Below, piece by piece: positions 8,610 through 18,526 of a DNA stretch of 64,000 nucleotides. Each line of letters opens with the position of its first letter. The stretch's first letter is position 1. The notes beneath the pieces are model-generated. The model saw nothing but the letters and a program-made list of their open reading frames with translations, did no database searches and was not told where the DNA came from. A program made the translations under genes and the position numbers. The stretch is from Paeniglutamicibacter terrestris (GTDB taxonomy: Bacteria; Actinomycetota; Actinomycetes; Actinomycetales; Micrococcaceae): the NCBI RefSeq assembly GCF_012271785.1, contig NZ_JAAWVT010000001.1:496001-560000 (forward strand). Reading direction: 5' to 3'.

Positions 8610-8928
8610 TCCGAGCCCCATCGCCGTGATCCCGCAGCCGGTTCGAGCCCTGGTGGTGAGTGCCGCTCGGGGTGTGCCGGGTGTCTCCACCATTCATCCC
8701 CCGCCTTATTCGACGTGGATGACCCTTGTCGGATCGCAGCCCGCCCAATATGAATTTTTGCGAATCACGTTCCGCGGAGAATTCGTTAACACCGAGCTGG
8801 ATATCGGCATCGAGGATCACTCCAACGCCGTTGAGGTCGCCACCGCCGTACAGTCACGCATCTTCGACGTGCTAGCCGAACACGTGCCATCCCCTGCCGC
8901 GTTGCGAATCACCGTGACAGTGCTCTAG
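8599..8928 (+). CDS. Small Asp23-like protein
   Basis: A 109-residue protein beginning MSIDPSPIAVIPQPVRALVV. The order RALVVSAARGVPGV, then a strand pair around FLRITFRGEFVNTELDIGIED, then a helix (AVEVATAVQSRIFDVLAEHV) and a closing strand (ALRITVTVL) is Asp23-like but shortened. The ATG lies inside the end of the ZAS-Asp23 gene (11-base overlap), so the two are translationally coupled. Probably a subunit or modulator of the same assembly; no direct functional evidence. Confidence 0.65.
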   Translation: MSIDPSPIAVIPQPVRALVVSAARGVPGVSTIHPPPYSTWMTLVGSQPAQYEFLRITFRGEFVNTELDIGIEDHSNAVEVATAVQSRIFDVLAEHVPSPAALRITVTVL

Positions 8929-8991
8929 TCCGTCGCGCAGGCACAGGCGAAATTGGGGCTAAGACTCGATTCCGTTGGTGCCGCGAGCGGA

Positions 8992-10218
8992 TTACTCGCT
9001 ATCGACCTCTACGAGGTGATGTGGCAGAAACTTGCGCGAGTTGAAGGTGATGGCGAACATGGATCCGAGGCAGAGGACCATCATGCCAGCGATGATCCAG
9101 GACGTGGTGATCCATTGGGCCAAGAGGGCGACAATCGTCGGGGTTAAGAAACCGACATAGGCCAGCGTGTAGAAGTAGCCGGTGAGTTGGCCGAGCTCGT
9201 GAGGGGCTGCCATCCGCTGAATTTCCAGCAGGCCTCCCACCATCAACAGGCCATTGGCGCATCCGAAGATCCCCGAGGCCACCAGTCCAAGTGCCGGGTT
9301 GTGCAGCAGGATTGCCGCCAGCAAGGTAGCTAACCCCACAAAGGCCGTGGTGGTTCCGGTCAGCAGCGACCTCGCACTGAGCACAGTGTCCAGCCGCCTG
9401 GCCAAGGGCTGGATCAGTACCCCGAGGCCCAGCGTAATCGCCACCGCGAGAGTGGCATACGCTAGGCGTCCATCCCCCAACCCCGGAATCACCGCAGGCA
9501 CCACGGCGAATCCGGTGGTCCCCGCGGCGAAGACCCAGGGGGCAGCCGGTGCGACGACGGCCCCGAACCGTCGAGCAGAATGTGGATGATGCTCCAATGG
9601 CACGTGGTGGGCATCTCCGAGTTCGCTGGCGATCCGAGTCTCGGGCAGTTTGGCCACAATAAAGAGCAAGGGAACGCACAAGATGATGTGCAGGGCAAAG
9701 GGCAGAATCGCTGGAGCCGGAGCATAGTTAGCCAATAGTCCGCCCACGACCGGTCCCAGCCAGAAACCGGCGCTGGTCAGTAGCGAGGCACGCCGCGCAC
9801 CCGATCCGGCAGCGGAGGTGGTGTCCCATGGGGCTTGGGACAGTTCCTTTACCCAACTGGTGGCCGCGGCCATCGCCAGCCCGGTAGCAATGCCCGCCAT
9901 GAATCGTCCGGCGAATAGTGGGAAGGTGCCGAAGACCGAGCCCATCATGGCCACGTTGGCAGCCATGGAGAGGCCAATAGCGAAGAGCGTGATGTGCTTG
10001 CGCCCTGTTCGGTCCGAATACCGCCCGCCGAGTAGAAGCGCTGGCACCAGACCAACGACATAAATGCCCAGCATCGAGGTCACCATGAGCTCGGAGAAAC
10101 CGTGTTCTTGCCGATAGAACACCAGCAGCGAAACAAACTGATTGGCGCCCCAGCCCACCAGCATCAAACTCAGCGCGGCGGGAAACCATGCTCTTTTACG
10201 TCCGGGATGCACTGTCAC
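8992..10218 (-). CDS. MFS transporter
   Basis: About 408 residues with 12 predicted helices and the MFS loop motif GGRYSDRTGRKH between helices 2 and 3; helix 1 reads LMLVGWGANQFVSLLVFYRQ. The substrate cannot be told from sequence. GTG at 10218 is preferred because GAAGG sits about seven bases upstream; an in-frame ATG at 10269 would add 17 residues with poor ribosome-site spacing. It is divergent from the adenine/adenosine deaminase gene, so a nucleobase-related role is possible but unproven. Confidence 0.8.
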   Translation of the reverse strand: MTVHPGRKRAWFPAALSLMLVGWGANQFVSLLVFYRQEHGFSELMVTSMLGIYVVGLVPALLLGGRYSDRTGRKHITLFAIGLSMAANVAMMGSVFGTFPLFAGRFMAGIATGLAMAAATSWVKELSQAPWDTTSAAGSGARRASLLTSAGFWLGPVVGGLLANYAPAPAILPFALHIILCVPLLFIVAKLPETRIASELGDAHHVPLEHHPHSARRFGAVVAPAAPWVFAAGTTGFAVVPAVIPGLGDGRLAYATLAVAITLGLGVLIQPLARRLDTVLSARSLLTGTTTAFVGLATLLAAILLHNPALGLVASGIFGCANGLLMVGGLLEIQRMAAPHELGQLTGYFYTLAYVGFLTPTIVALLAQWITTSWIIAGMMVLCLGSMFAITFNSRKFLPHHLVEVDSE

Positions 10219-10426
10219 TATTCTGCCTTCACATCTTTGTGGGTCCGCGGAGTCCGAGGCCCTACTCATCCTCGATTCAAGCGCTTCTTGTTTCAGTGTT
10301 TCATGGTCAAAGTGCACGGCCGATGTCCATGACGTCCCGCACAAATAGGCTCTTACCGGGAGCGTGGCACCAAGCGATCGGGTCTAAGGGATTATCGTTA
10401 TTCAAACACCTCAAGGAGTCAGTTAC

Positions 10427-11440
10427 ATGAAGTTGCCAGTTGCCGAATTGCACATCCACCTTGAAGGGACGCTGGAGCCCGATGTCATCGACCGTCTAGC
10501 GAAGCAGAATGCCGTCACTCTTCCGTGGACATCGCTGGAACATCTCCAGGAACAGTACAACTTCAGCAATCTGCAGACGTTCCTCGATCTGTACTACACC
10601 AACCTTGCCGTGCTGCGGACTCGAGGCGATTTTCATGATGTGACCATCGCCTACCTGCGCCGGGCCCACGCATCCGGCGTGCGGCATGTTGAATTGTTCT
10701 TTGATCCGCAGGCTCATCTGGAACGCGGAATCGAGCTGGCTGAGGTCATCGGTGGCATCCGCTCCGGGCTTCGTGAAGGCGAAGCGCTCTTCGGGATTAC
10801 CCACCAACTCATCGCCTGTTTCTGGCGGCATGCTCCGGCCGAATCTGCCATGGAGATCCTGCGCCTGATGGTGGAGCAGCAGCACGAGATTGATGGAATC
10901 GGGCTGGATTCCTCCGAACTTGGTTACCCACCGGTCCTCTTCCAGGAGGTCTTCGCCTTTGCCCGTGAGCACAACCTGCACGTGGTGGCGCACGCTGGCG
11001 AGGAAGGTCCTCCCGAATACATCATCCAAGCACTGGATCTGCTCAAGGTTGAGCGCATTGACCATGGCATTCGTTGCCTCGAGGATGACGCCCTGGTTCA
11101 GCGTTTGGTGACCGAGCAGATGCCACTGACCGTTTGCCCGCTTTCAAATGTCCGGCTGCGCACCGTTGATACCATGGCGGACCACCCGCTGAAAAAAATG
11201 CTTGAGCGTGGCTTGATGGTCTCGATTCATTCCGATGACCCGGCGTACTTTGGCGGTTATCTTGATGCCAACTTCGAGGCCGTGCATCAGGCACTTGGCC
11301 TGAACGGTTCGGAACGGGCCACCCTGGCACGGAACTCGATCACGTCTTCGTTCCTGGACGCGGAGGCAAAGGCAGACCTCGTGGATCAGGTAGAACAGTG
11401 GCTGTTGGAGGCAAACGACAGCGCGGAAGCCGAGCTTTAA
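10427..11440 (+). CDS. Adenine/adenosine deaminase family protein, adenine deaminase-like
   Basis: A 337-residue amidohydrolase. Metal and catalytic motifs are present: HIHLEG near the N-terminus, HAGEEGPPEYI for the HAGE motif, RIDHGIRCLED, PLSNVRL and the metal Asp pair in HSDDPAYFGG. The EGTLEP start and the GPPEYI and DPAYFGGY segments resemble the adenine aminohydrolase subgroup (fungal Aah1, Pseudomonas PA0148) more than true adenosine deaminase. It would convert adenine to hypoxanthine for purine salvage. The subgroup call comes from recalled motifs and needs an alignment. It ends at a strong hairpin. Confidence 0.85.
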   Translation: MKLPVAELHIHLEGTLEPDVIDRLAKQNAVTLPWTSLEHLQEQYNFSNLQTFLDLYYTNLAVLRTRGDFHDVTIAYLRRAHASGVRHVELFFDPQAHLERGIELAEVIGGIRSGLREGEALFGITHQLIACFWRHAPAESAMEILRLMVEQQHEIDGIGLDSSELGYPPVLFQEVFAFAREHNLHVVAHAGEEGPPEYIIQALDLLKVERIDHGIRCLEDDALVQRLVTEQMPLTVCPLSNVRLRTVDTMADHPLKKMLERGLMVSIHSDDPAYFGGYLDANFEAVHQALGLNGSERATLARNSITSSFLDAEAKADLVDQVEQWLLEANDSAEAEL

Positions 11441-11491
11441 AGGCATCAAGTAAGGACCCGTTTTGGGGGGAACGGGTCCTTCCTTGATGCC
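11441..11491. terminator. Long bidirectional terminator hairpin
   Basis: AGGCATCAAG and AGGACCCGTT (11441-11462) pair with AACGGGTCCT and CTTGATGCCT (11470-11491) around a G-rich loop, with a small bulge. It lies between the convergent deaminase and hydro-lyase genes. Confidence 0.8.
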
Positions 11492-11515
11492 TTGTGGGTA
11501 CTTACCCGCGGCCCC

Positions 11516-12331
11516 CTAGGGAACCAGGTAGTTGCTGTCCTTGGCATCGGTGATGAGCATGTGCCCCGGAGCATGGCCAATGGCCAGCACCGGTTTAGAT
11601 TCCATGACCGCTGCCTGCGGGGTGACTCCACAGGCCCAGAAGACCGGGATATACCCGGACGGGATCTGGACCGGGTCTCCGAAGTCGGGCTTCGAGAGAT
11701 CTGTGATGCCCAGTTCCTCGGGGTTGCCGATGTGCACCGGTGCCCCGTGGACGGCTGGGTAGCGTGAGGTGATGCGCACGGCGTCGGCCACCTGGGAGGC
11801 CGGGATCGGGCGCATCGAAACGACCATGGGCCCGCTCATCGATCCGGCCGAGACCGAGCGGATGTTTGACTTATACATGGGCACGTTCACGCCCTGATCG
11901 ATGTGGGCGACCGAGATTCCGCCCTCCATGAGCGCCGTCTCGAAGGTAAACGAACAGCCGACAATGAACGTCACCAGGTCATCGCGCCAGTACGCGGACA
12001 GGTCCGTGGGTTCGGCGACCTTCACACCGTTCTCATAAACAATGTACGCAGGCACATCGGTGCGGATATCCCCGCCGTGCAGCAACTCACCGCTGACCTC
12101 GCCGGCGTCCAGCACTCCCAGAATCGGGCACGACTTGGGGTTGCGCTGGGCGAAGAGCAATACATCGAAGGCCTGAGCCTTGGGCACGATGATCAGGTTC
12201 GCCTGAGCGTAACCGAGGGAGAATCCTGCTGTCGGTACCACCAGTCCGTCACGGAAGAGCTGACGGGCTGACGCTGGTGACAGCGCAGCACGATCCGGCG
12301 GCAGCTGGTGGGTCTCGGGGCTCGTGGTCAT
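11516..12331 (-). CDS. Putative hydro-lyase, DUF1445 family (YcsI-like)
   Basis: A 271-residue DUF1445 protein. Characteristic stretches are GLVVPTAGFSLGYAQANLIIVPK, DVPAYIVYENG, DDLVTFIVGCSFTFETALMEGG, FWACGVTPQAAVMESKP and IGHAPGHMLITD, giving the near-complete usual length. AAAGGAAAGG precedes the ATG. It lies 57 bases downstream of an NRAMP-like transporter gene, the same pairing as ycsG-ycsI in Bacillus subtilis, where they neighbour 5-oxoprolinase genes. Family members are annotated as putative hydro-lyases (D-glutamate cyclase is a relative); the substrate here is unknown. Confidence 0.88.
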   Translation of the reverse strand: MTTSPETHQLPPDRAALSPASARQLFRDGLVVPTAGFSLGYAQANLIIVPKAQAFDVLLFAQRNPKSCPILGVLDAGEVSGELLHGGDIRTDVPAYIVYENGVKVAEPTDLSAYWRDDLVTFIVGCSFTFETALMEGGISVAHIDQGVNVPMYKSNIRSVSAGSMSGPMVVSMRPIPASQVADAVRITSRYPAVHGAPVHIGNPEELGITDLSKPDFGDPVQIPSGYIPVFWACGVTPQAAVMESKPVLAIGHAPGHMLITDAKDSNYLVP

Positions 12332-12388
12332 AACGGTGCCTTTCCTTTGGCTAACGGGCGGTGTCGTGGTGCGAGGGGAATCCGAGGA

Positions 12389-13606
12389 TTAGACCCAAAG
12401 CTTGGACAGGCCAGCGAGTGAGTTCCAGCCCAGGAAGAGCGTCAGCAACCAGGTGAGCACTCCGATGATCAGCAGCCACTTGGGGTAGACATATCCCTGA
12501 AGCAGGTCACGACGGCGCCATGCTGCCCAGAGCAGGATCGCGAAACCGAAGGGCAGGATCAATCCATTGAAGGCGCCGGCGAAGATCAGCAGCGTCTGCG
12601 GGGCTTGACCCAAGAAGAGGTAGATGACCGCACAGACAGCGATAAAGGCCACGGTGATCAGGTTGCGGGTGCGCTCGGGAGTGGTGGACTTGGTGATGAA
12701 GGAAACCGAGGTGTAGGCGGCGCCGATCACCGAGGTCAGGGCCGCGGCCCAGAGGATCACGCCGAAGGAGCGAATGCCGATCTCGCCGGCTGCGTGGCCG
12801 AAGGCCTCGGCAGCCTTGTTGTCACTGGTGAGCACAACGCCGCCGGCAACCACGCCGAGGATGGCCAGGAAGAGCAGCACGCGCATCACGCCGGTGACGA
12901 TGATGCTCAAGATCGAGGTCTTGGTGATGTCCTTGACGTTCTCTACGCCGGCAGCGCCGGAATCGAGCATGCGGTGGGCGCCGGCATAGGTGATGTAGCC
13001 GCCAACGGTGCCGCCGATCAGGGTGGTGATGATCAGGAAGTCGATGTTCTCCGGCATGACCGAGTTTTTCAGGGCCTCGCCCACCGGGGGTGCGGCAACG
13101 ATGGCCACGTAAAGCATCAGCAAGATCATGATGGCACCGAGCATGACCACGATCTTGTCCAGCGCCATGCCTGCGCGCTTGGACAGGAAGACGAGGATGG
13201 CGACCGCGGCGGAGATGATGCCGCCAACCTTGGGGTCAATACCCATCATGGCGTTGGCCCCCAGGCCGGTCCCGGCGATGTTGCCGATGTTGAACACCAT
13301 GCCACCGATGAAGACCAGTGCCGATAGGCCCCATCCGATACCGGGAAGAATTTTGTTGCCTAGCTCCTGGGCGCGCAGGCCCGAGACCCCGATGACTCGC
13401 CACACGTTCAGCTGGACAGCGATGTCCACCAGGATCGAGACGACGATCGCGAAGGCGAACGAGGCGCCGATTCTGACCGTGAATTCGGTGGTCTGGGTGA
13501 TGAAGCCCGGACCGATGGCGCTGGTGGCCATAAGGAACATGGCACCGAGCATTGCGGTGCGTCTGGCTGAAGGGCTGAGCTTCGGTTTTACGCTTGGAAT
13601 AGCCAT
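12389..13606 (-). CDS. NRAMP-related membrane transporter (YcsG-like)
   Basis: A 405-residue protein with about 11 membrane helices in the NRAMP/LeuT-like fold family. Helix 1 reads TSAIGPGFITQTTEF: the metal-binding DPGN motif of true Mn/Fe NRAMP transporters is replaced by GPGF. This argues for another substrate, probably the organic acid or amide handled by the adjacent DUF1445 enzyme. Lengths and gene pairing match B. subtilis YcsG. It heads the two-gene leftward unit; a pair of inverted 11-mers lies about 70-105 bases upstream. Confidence 0.85.
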   Translation of the reverse strand: MAIPSVKPKLSPSARRTAMLGAMFLMATSAIGPGFITQTTEFTVRIGASFAFAIVVSILVDIAVQLNVWRVIGVSGLRAQELGNKILPGIGWGLSALVFIGGMVFNIGNIAGTGLGANAMMGIDPKVGGIISAAVAILVFLSKRAGMALDKIVVMLGAIMILLMLYVAIVAAPPVGEALKNSVMPENIDFLIITTLIGGTVGGYITYAGAHRMLDSGAAGVENVKDITKTSILSIIVTGVMRVLLFLAILGVVAGGVVLTSDNKAAEAFGHAAGEIGIRSFGVILWAAALTSVIGAAYTSVSFITKSTTPERTRNLITVAFIAVCAVIYLFLGQAPQTLLIFAGAFNGLILPFGFAILLWAAWRRRDLLQGYVYPKWLLIIGVLTWLLTLFLGWNSLAGLSKLWV

Positions 13607-13676
13607 GAGAATCCATCCATCAAGGGGTGCGGGTGACTGCTGTCACAGGGAGGAGCGATGTACGGTACATTACAGG

Positions 13677-13711
13677 TTGTTGAACAATCTTGACAAGATG
13701 TTGTTCAACAA
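13677..13711. promoter_or_regulatory. Paired GntR-like operators upstream of the ycsG/ycsI-like unit
   Basis: TTGTTGAACAA (13677-13687) and TTGTTCAACAA (13701-13711) are exact reverse complements of each other, and each fits the TNGT-N3-ACNA pattern of FadR-subfamily GntR regulators. Their centres are 24 bases apart, close to two helical turns. Position upstream of 13606 suggests control of the transporter and hydro-lyase. Confidence 0.6.
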
Positions 13712-13872
13712 TTTTGAAAGAGACCATCAGGAAAATCCCTCCGCGGACGCTACGAAATCCTGGTCACCGCAAGTCAGCACCTCAACCGCGGTCTGAGAAT
13801 TCGGACGAATGCAACAAAAATTTCTCGTCGAACTAGATGCTGGCCGCCGCGGTCCTGACATCCCAAACACGC

Positions 13873-13914
13873 AAAAAAGGGGGCAACCGCTGATCGGCGG
13901 CTGCCCCCTTTTTT
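13873..13914. terminator. Bidirectional rho-independent terminator
   Basis: A-tract, GGGGGCAACCGC, loop, GGCGGCTGCCCCC and a T-tract make a symmetric hairpin with a U-run on either strand. It sits just past the stop of the DUF1540 gene. Confidence 0.85.
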
Positions 13915-13933
13915 CACAGTGAATCGACCGTGG

Positions 13934-14224
13934 CTACTGGTGCTCGTAGGTGAGGCAATCCGCGCTGTCCGCGCCGGGCCCCACCCGCACCGAGTCAGCT
14001 GCACACATCAAGCCCTCGTTGTGGGAGCATTCGGCGCGCTGGCAGGCTCCTACGGATGCAAGAATTTTGGGCAACCCACCATGCACACCAGTGTCGATGA
14101 ACGTGGCGCACTGGGCATGGTCCGAGGCCCCGCCAATGGTGATGCCGGCGGCACCACAGTGGGTGTGGTCGTTAAACGAACAATTGGAAACTGCGCATTC
14201 GGTAACTGGCACGGTGACGGTCAT
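13934..14224 (-). CDS. DUF1540 domain protein with two cysteine motifs
   Basis: A 96-residue protein with two copies of a DUF1540-like metal-site pattern: VTECAVSNCSFNDHTHCGA...CATF (about residues 7-43) and VGACQRAECSHNEGLMCAA...CLTY (about 60-93). Each repeat has four conserved cysteines. ATG at 14224 is selected because GAGGAG lies about eight bases upstream; a longer frame starting at 14323 has no support. The family may bind metal, but its function is unknown. It stands alone and ends at the strong hairpin at 13873-13914. Confidence 0.85.
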   Translation of the reverse strand: MTVTVPVTECAVSNCSFNDHTHCGAAGITIGGASDHAQCATFIDTGVHGGLPKILASVGACQRAECSHNEGLMCAADSVRVGPGADSADCLTYEHQ

Positions 14225-14458
14225 GGTGCTGCTCCTCGAACTGGCGGTTACACGGATTTCGAACCGCTCCTGCCCATACGGTAACCCCAAAACCGCACAA
14301 CAAATTAGTGCCGGTTTTTGCACCTAATTCACAGTATCCCTTCACCTCGCACGACAACTGATAAAACTCGGCACAGCGCACAGCACCTGCTCAGTTGATT
14401 GTCCGCTCCACTGCGGAACGTGATGCGCCTCACGCGCGTTCGTCACACTCGGCGGTAG

Positions 14459-15925
<1,467 letters not shown>

Positions 15926-15938
15926 AAGGGGCACCGCG

Positions 15939-16433
15939 TTACAGCCAGGGCACCGCGCCCTGGCTGTGCTCGAACACTAAGGACGTCTGGGTGGTGGCCA
16001 CCGCAGGGTTCGCCGAGAGGTTATCAAGCACAAATTGGCGCACGTCCTTGGAGTCGCGCACGGCAACGTGAATCAGGAAGTCATCCGCTCCACCGAGGAA
16101 GAACAACTGGGTGACGCCCTGTTTGGCGCGCATCTCCTCGGCGAAACTCGACATGAGGTGACGAGCCCCGGGCCGGATCTTCACGAAGATCAGCGCCTCC
16201 AGTGCATGGCCCAGAACCTCGGGATCGATTTCCAGCGTGAAGCGGCGGATCACCCCGGCGGAGCGCAAGGCATTCAGTCGGGCCAAACATGTTGAGGGGG
16301 CAATGCCCAACTCCTCGGCCAGGGAGTTATTGGTGCGGCGGGAATTCTCCGTGAGCATGCGCAGCAGGCCGCGGTCGATGTCATCAAGCTCCACCGAGCT
16401 TCCTTGCTGGTAATTCCGTGCAGCGACGGCCAC
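15939..16433 (-). CDS. Lrp/AsnC family transcriptional regulator
   Basis: A 164-residue regulator with an N-terminal winged helix (LDDIDRGLLRMLTENSRRTNNSLAEELGIAPSTCLARLNAL) and a C-terminal RAM/AsnC ligand domain (ALIFVKIRPGARHLMSSFAEEM...FFLGGADDFLIHVAVRDSKDVRQFVLDNL). Such proteins sense amino acids and bind DNA as multimers. The target is not evident; the nearest genes are a VTT-domain protein and, convergently, guaB1. Its last codons form part of a GC-rich hairpin at 15941-15965. Confidence 0.93.
   Translation of the reverse strand: MAVAARNYQQGSSVELDDIDRGLLRMLTENSRRTNNSLAEELGIAPSTCLARLNALRSAGVIRRFTLEIDPEVLGHALEALIFVKIRPGARHLMSSFAEEMRAKQGVTQLFFLGGADDFLIHVAVRDSKDVRQFVLDNLSANPAVATTQTSLVFEHSQGAVPWL
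15941..15965. terminator. Hairpin between guaB1 and the lrp gene
   Basis: CAGCCAGGGC and GCCCTGGCTG pair around ACCGC. It overlaps the 3' end of the lrp coding sequence and lies 16 bases after the guaB1 stop, so it probably ends guaB1 transcription. There is no U-tract. Confidence 0.5.
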
Positions 16434-16532
16434 GATCCTGCCCTACTTTCGCAATCATTCATGAGTTTTCCGAATGCTATCGATGAATATTCACCAATAC
16501 CCACAACGCGCCGCAGAATGCGCGCAGGTGAC

Positions 16533-16985
16533 TCAGCGTTCTTTTCTGCGGTGTCGAATCCAGATGACCGTAACGATGCCCAGTACCAGCGCACCTGCCA
16601 CGATCCATTGCCAACCCAGCGCAAGCCAGGCGTACACCACGGCCATTCCGACGGTGGAATAAATGGTGGCCCAGATCAGGCATCCCACGATGACCGCGGG
16701 CAGGTAGCGTGACAAGGGCATGCGCGAGACACCGGCACTGGCGTTGACTGCTGTCTGGATGCCAACCGTCATGAAGGACAGTGGTACGGCATAAACGCCC
16801 CAGCGCTGCATGAATCGTTCCGCGCGTTGGTAAATCGGTCCGGTCAGCACATGTTGGAACTTGGTGTGCTTCACTCCTGCCGCGATGCCTCGGCCAGCCC
16901 AATAGGTGACGTTGGCCCGGGCCATCGACAGCAAGAAGAGGAACAGGAACGCCCAGCCAAACGGAGCTTCGCGTAACCATGCCAT
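16533..16985 (-). CDS. VTT/DedA-like membrane protein, short form
   Basis: A 150-residue membrane protein. The segment ERFMQRWGVYAVPLSFMTVGIQTAVNASAGVSRMPLSRYLPAVIVG resembles the VTT/SNARE-associated region of DedA proteins, with a G-x-x-A-V-P core and the R-M-P-x-x-R-Y-L-P stretch. It is shorter than the usual DedA (about 200 residues). Some DedA proteins act in phospholipid carrier flipping, but this short form has no known role. It lies between the lrp and MFS genes on the same strand. Confidence 0.65.
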   Translation of the reverse strand: MAWLREAPFGWAFLFLFLLSMARANVTYWAGRGIAAGVKHTKFQHVLTGPIYQRAERFMQRWGVYAVPLSFMTVGIQTAVNASAGVSRMPLSRYLPAVIVGCLIWATIYSTVGMAVVYAWLALGWQWIVAGALVLGIVTVIWIRHRRKER

Positions 16986-17037
16986 GTCATCAGCCTAACG
17001 TCGGGTGCCGATCCGTCAGGATCCGCATTTCGCCCAA

Positions 17038-18321
17038 TTACGGGACGGAACGGATATTGCGTACCAACAGCGCACCGAAGATGCCGATGATGGCGGCCAC
17101 GATAAACAGGGCAGTGTAGCCGCCCAGGATCCGCACGGAGATGAATGCGAGCGTGGGGGCAATGACCTGCGGTAGCGAATTGGCAACATTGATCACGCCC
17201 ATGTCTTTCCCGCGGGAGCGAGCAGAGGGCAGAACCTGCGTTAAGAGCGCGAAGTCCACGGCCAAGTAAGCGCCAAACCCAAGGCCCAACACGGCCGCTC
17301 CGATCAGAGCTCCGGTGAAGTTTTGGGTGACGGCGATGATCAATGCCGAACAAGCGATCACGATCGAGGAGATGATGACAAAGATCTTCCGTTTCCCGGA
17401 CCTATCACTGATGGGTCCCAGGATGACGGCACTAATGATGACCATGACGGCATAAACACCGGTCAGAATGAGTACCCCACCGGCCGGATCCGGATAGCGC
17501 ACCACATCGGTAAGGAAGAAGAGCAGGTAGACAATGGTCATCTGATTGCCGGTGTTCATCATGAACCGCGTCAGCCAGGCCCACCCGAAGTCGCGGTGCG
17601 TGAGCGGGTTGATCCAGAAGCCCTTGAGGAAATCTACGACGTTGAAGGAAGGACGAAACTCTCGCGGCAGCACGGGATCGTTGGGCCGCAGGACGTAGGG
17701 AATGACCGAAACAATCAGGGCAGCGGCACAAATCATGTATCCAACAGCAATGTTTCCGGAAATCACGAAACCGACAACGGCACCCAGGAGCACACCAACG
17801 GTTTGACCCATGGCGGCTAGACCACCAATGCCGCCACGCCGACCTTCAGGAACTCGGTCAGGGATGGTTGCCGTCACGGCTGAATAGGCGGCATTGGCTG
17901 CGGCCTGCAGGGCACACCAGCCCAAGAGCATCAGAGCGACGGTGGTGGCTCCGGAGAGCAGCAGCAAGGATGCGGCACCGAGGATCGCACCGGCAAGAAT
18001 CCATGGGGAGCGACGGCCCATCTTCGAGACGGTGCGATCTGACAAGGCCCCAAAAAGTGGGTTGGCTACCAAGGCCACCGACGCGCCACAGGCCGTGACC
18101 AGGGAGAGAATGGCTTCCTTGGATCCAGCATCAATCGCGGTAGCCTGCAAGCCCAACAGGACGTTGATGGGTGCAAAGAAGATGACATTGATACCGATAT
18201 TGATGGCCACAATCGAGGCGACCCACCCACGGGTCACATCCTTTGTGGGAACAGATAAAGCTTCGGGAAGCGAGCCTTCACCACCGCTGAGCGCCGTGGA
18301 GTCGTTGGAGTTGCGCGGCAT
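17038..18321 (-). CDS. MFS transporter, sugar-cation/SLC45-like
   Basis: A 427-residue protein with 12 predicted helices. The loop motif FGALSDRTVSKMGRRSPWI between helices 2 and 3 and a central break around LPREFRPSFNVVDFLKGFW fit the actinobacterial MFS group related to GPH/SLC45 sugar transporters. The substrate is not determinable. Its ATG overlaps by adjacency the stop codon of a 32-codon membrane ORF just upstream (TCTAGATG), suggesting coupling. Confidence 0.8.
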   Translation of the reverse strand: MPRNSNDSTALSGGEGSLPEALSVPTKDVTRGWVASIVAINIGINVIFFAPINVLLGLQATAIDAGSKEAILSLVTACGASVALVANPLFGALSDRTVSKMGRRSPWILAGAILGAASLLLLSGATTVALMLLGWCALQAAANAAYSAVTATIPDRVPEGRRGGIGGLAAMGQTVGVLLGAVVGFVISGNIAVGYMICAAALIVSVIPYVLRPNDPVLPREFRPSFNVVDFLKGFWINPLTHRDFGWAWLTRFMMNTGNQMTIVYLLFFLTDVVRYPDPAGGVLILTGVYAVMVIISAVILGPISDRSGKRKIFVIISSIVIACSALIIAVTQNFTGALIGAAVLGLGFGAYLAVDFALLTQVLPSARSRGKDMGVINVANSLPQVIAPTLAFISVRILGGYTALFIVAAIIGIFGALLVRNIRSVP

Positions 18322-18420
18322 CTAGACCACGACCGAAACCAAGCCGGCCCCAACCGATAGGGCTAGGGCACAGATGAGCACCCAGGCGATCATTTTTCCG
18401 TTTTTGCGAATCGATTTCAT
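18322..18420 (-). CDS. Possible 32-residue single-helix membrane peptide
   Basis: Reading left from ATG at 18420: a basic start MKSIRKNGKM, then a hydrophobic helix IAWVLICALALSVGAGL and a short valine-rich end, stopping at 18322. The stop touches the ATG of the MFS gene, so the peptide could be translationally coupled to it. Positive-inside charge and a clean hydrophobic run are typical of real small membrane proteins. No good ribosome site is visible, so expression is uncertain. Confidence 0.4.
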   Translation of the reverse strand: MKSIRKNGKMIAWVLICALALSVGAGLVSVVV

Positions 18421-18526
18421 AGTGCATTTATCGTAGGCGAAATTTACCTGCGCTGTGCAGTGCATGTCTCGCGACAATTCTGCATTTGGTGCGGCTTTCC
18501 TCGTGAGTGCGGATTAGGCTACTGAC

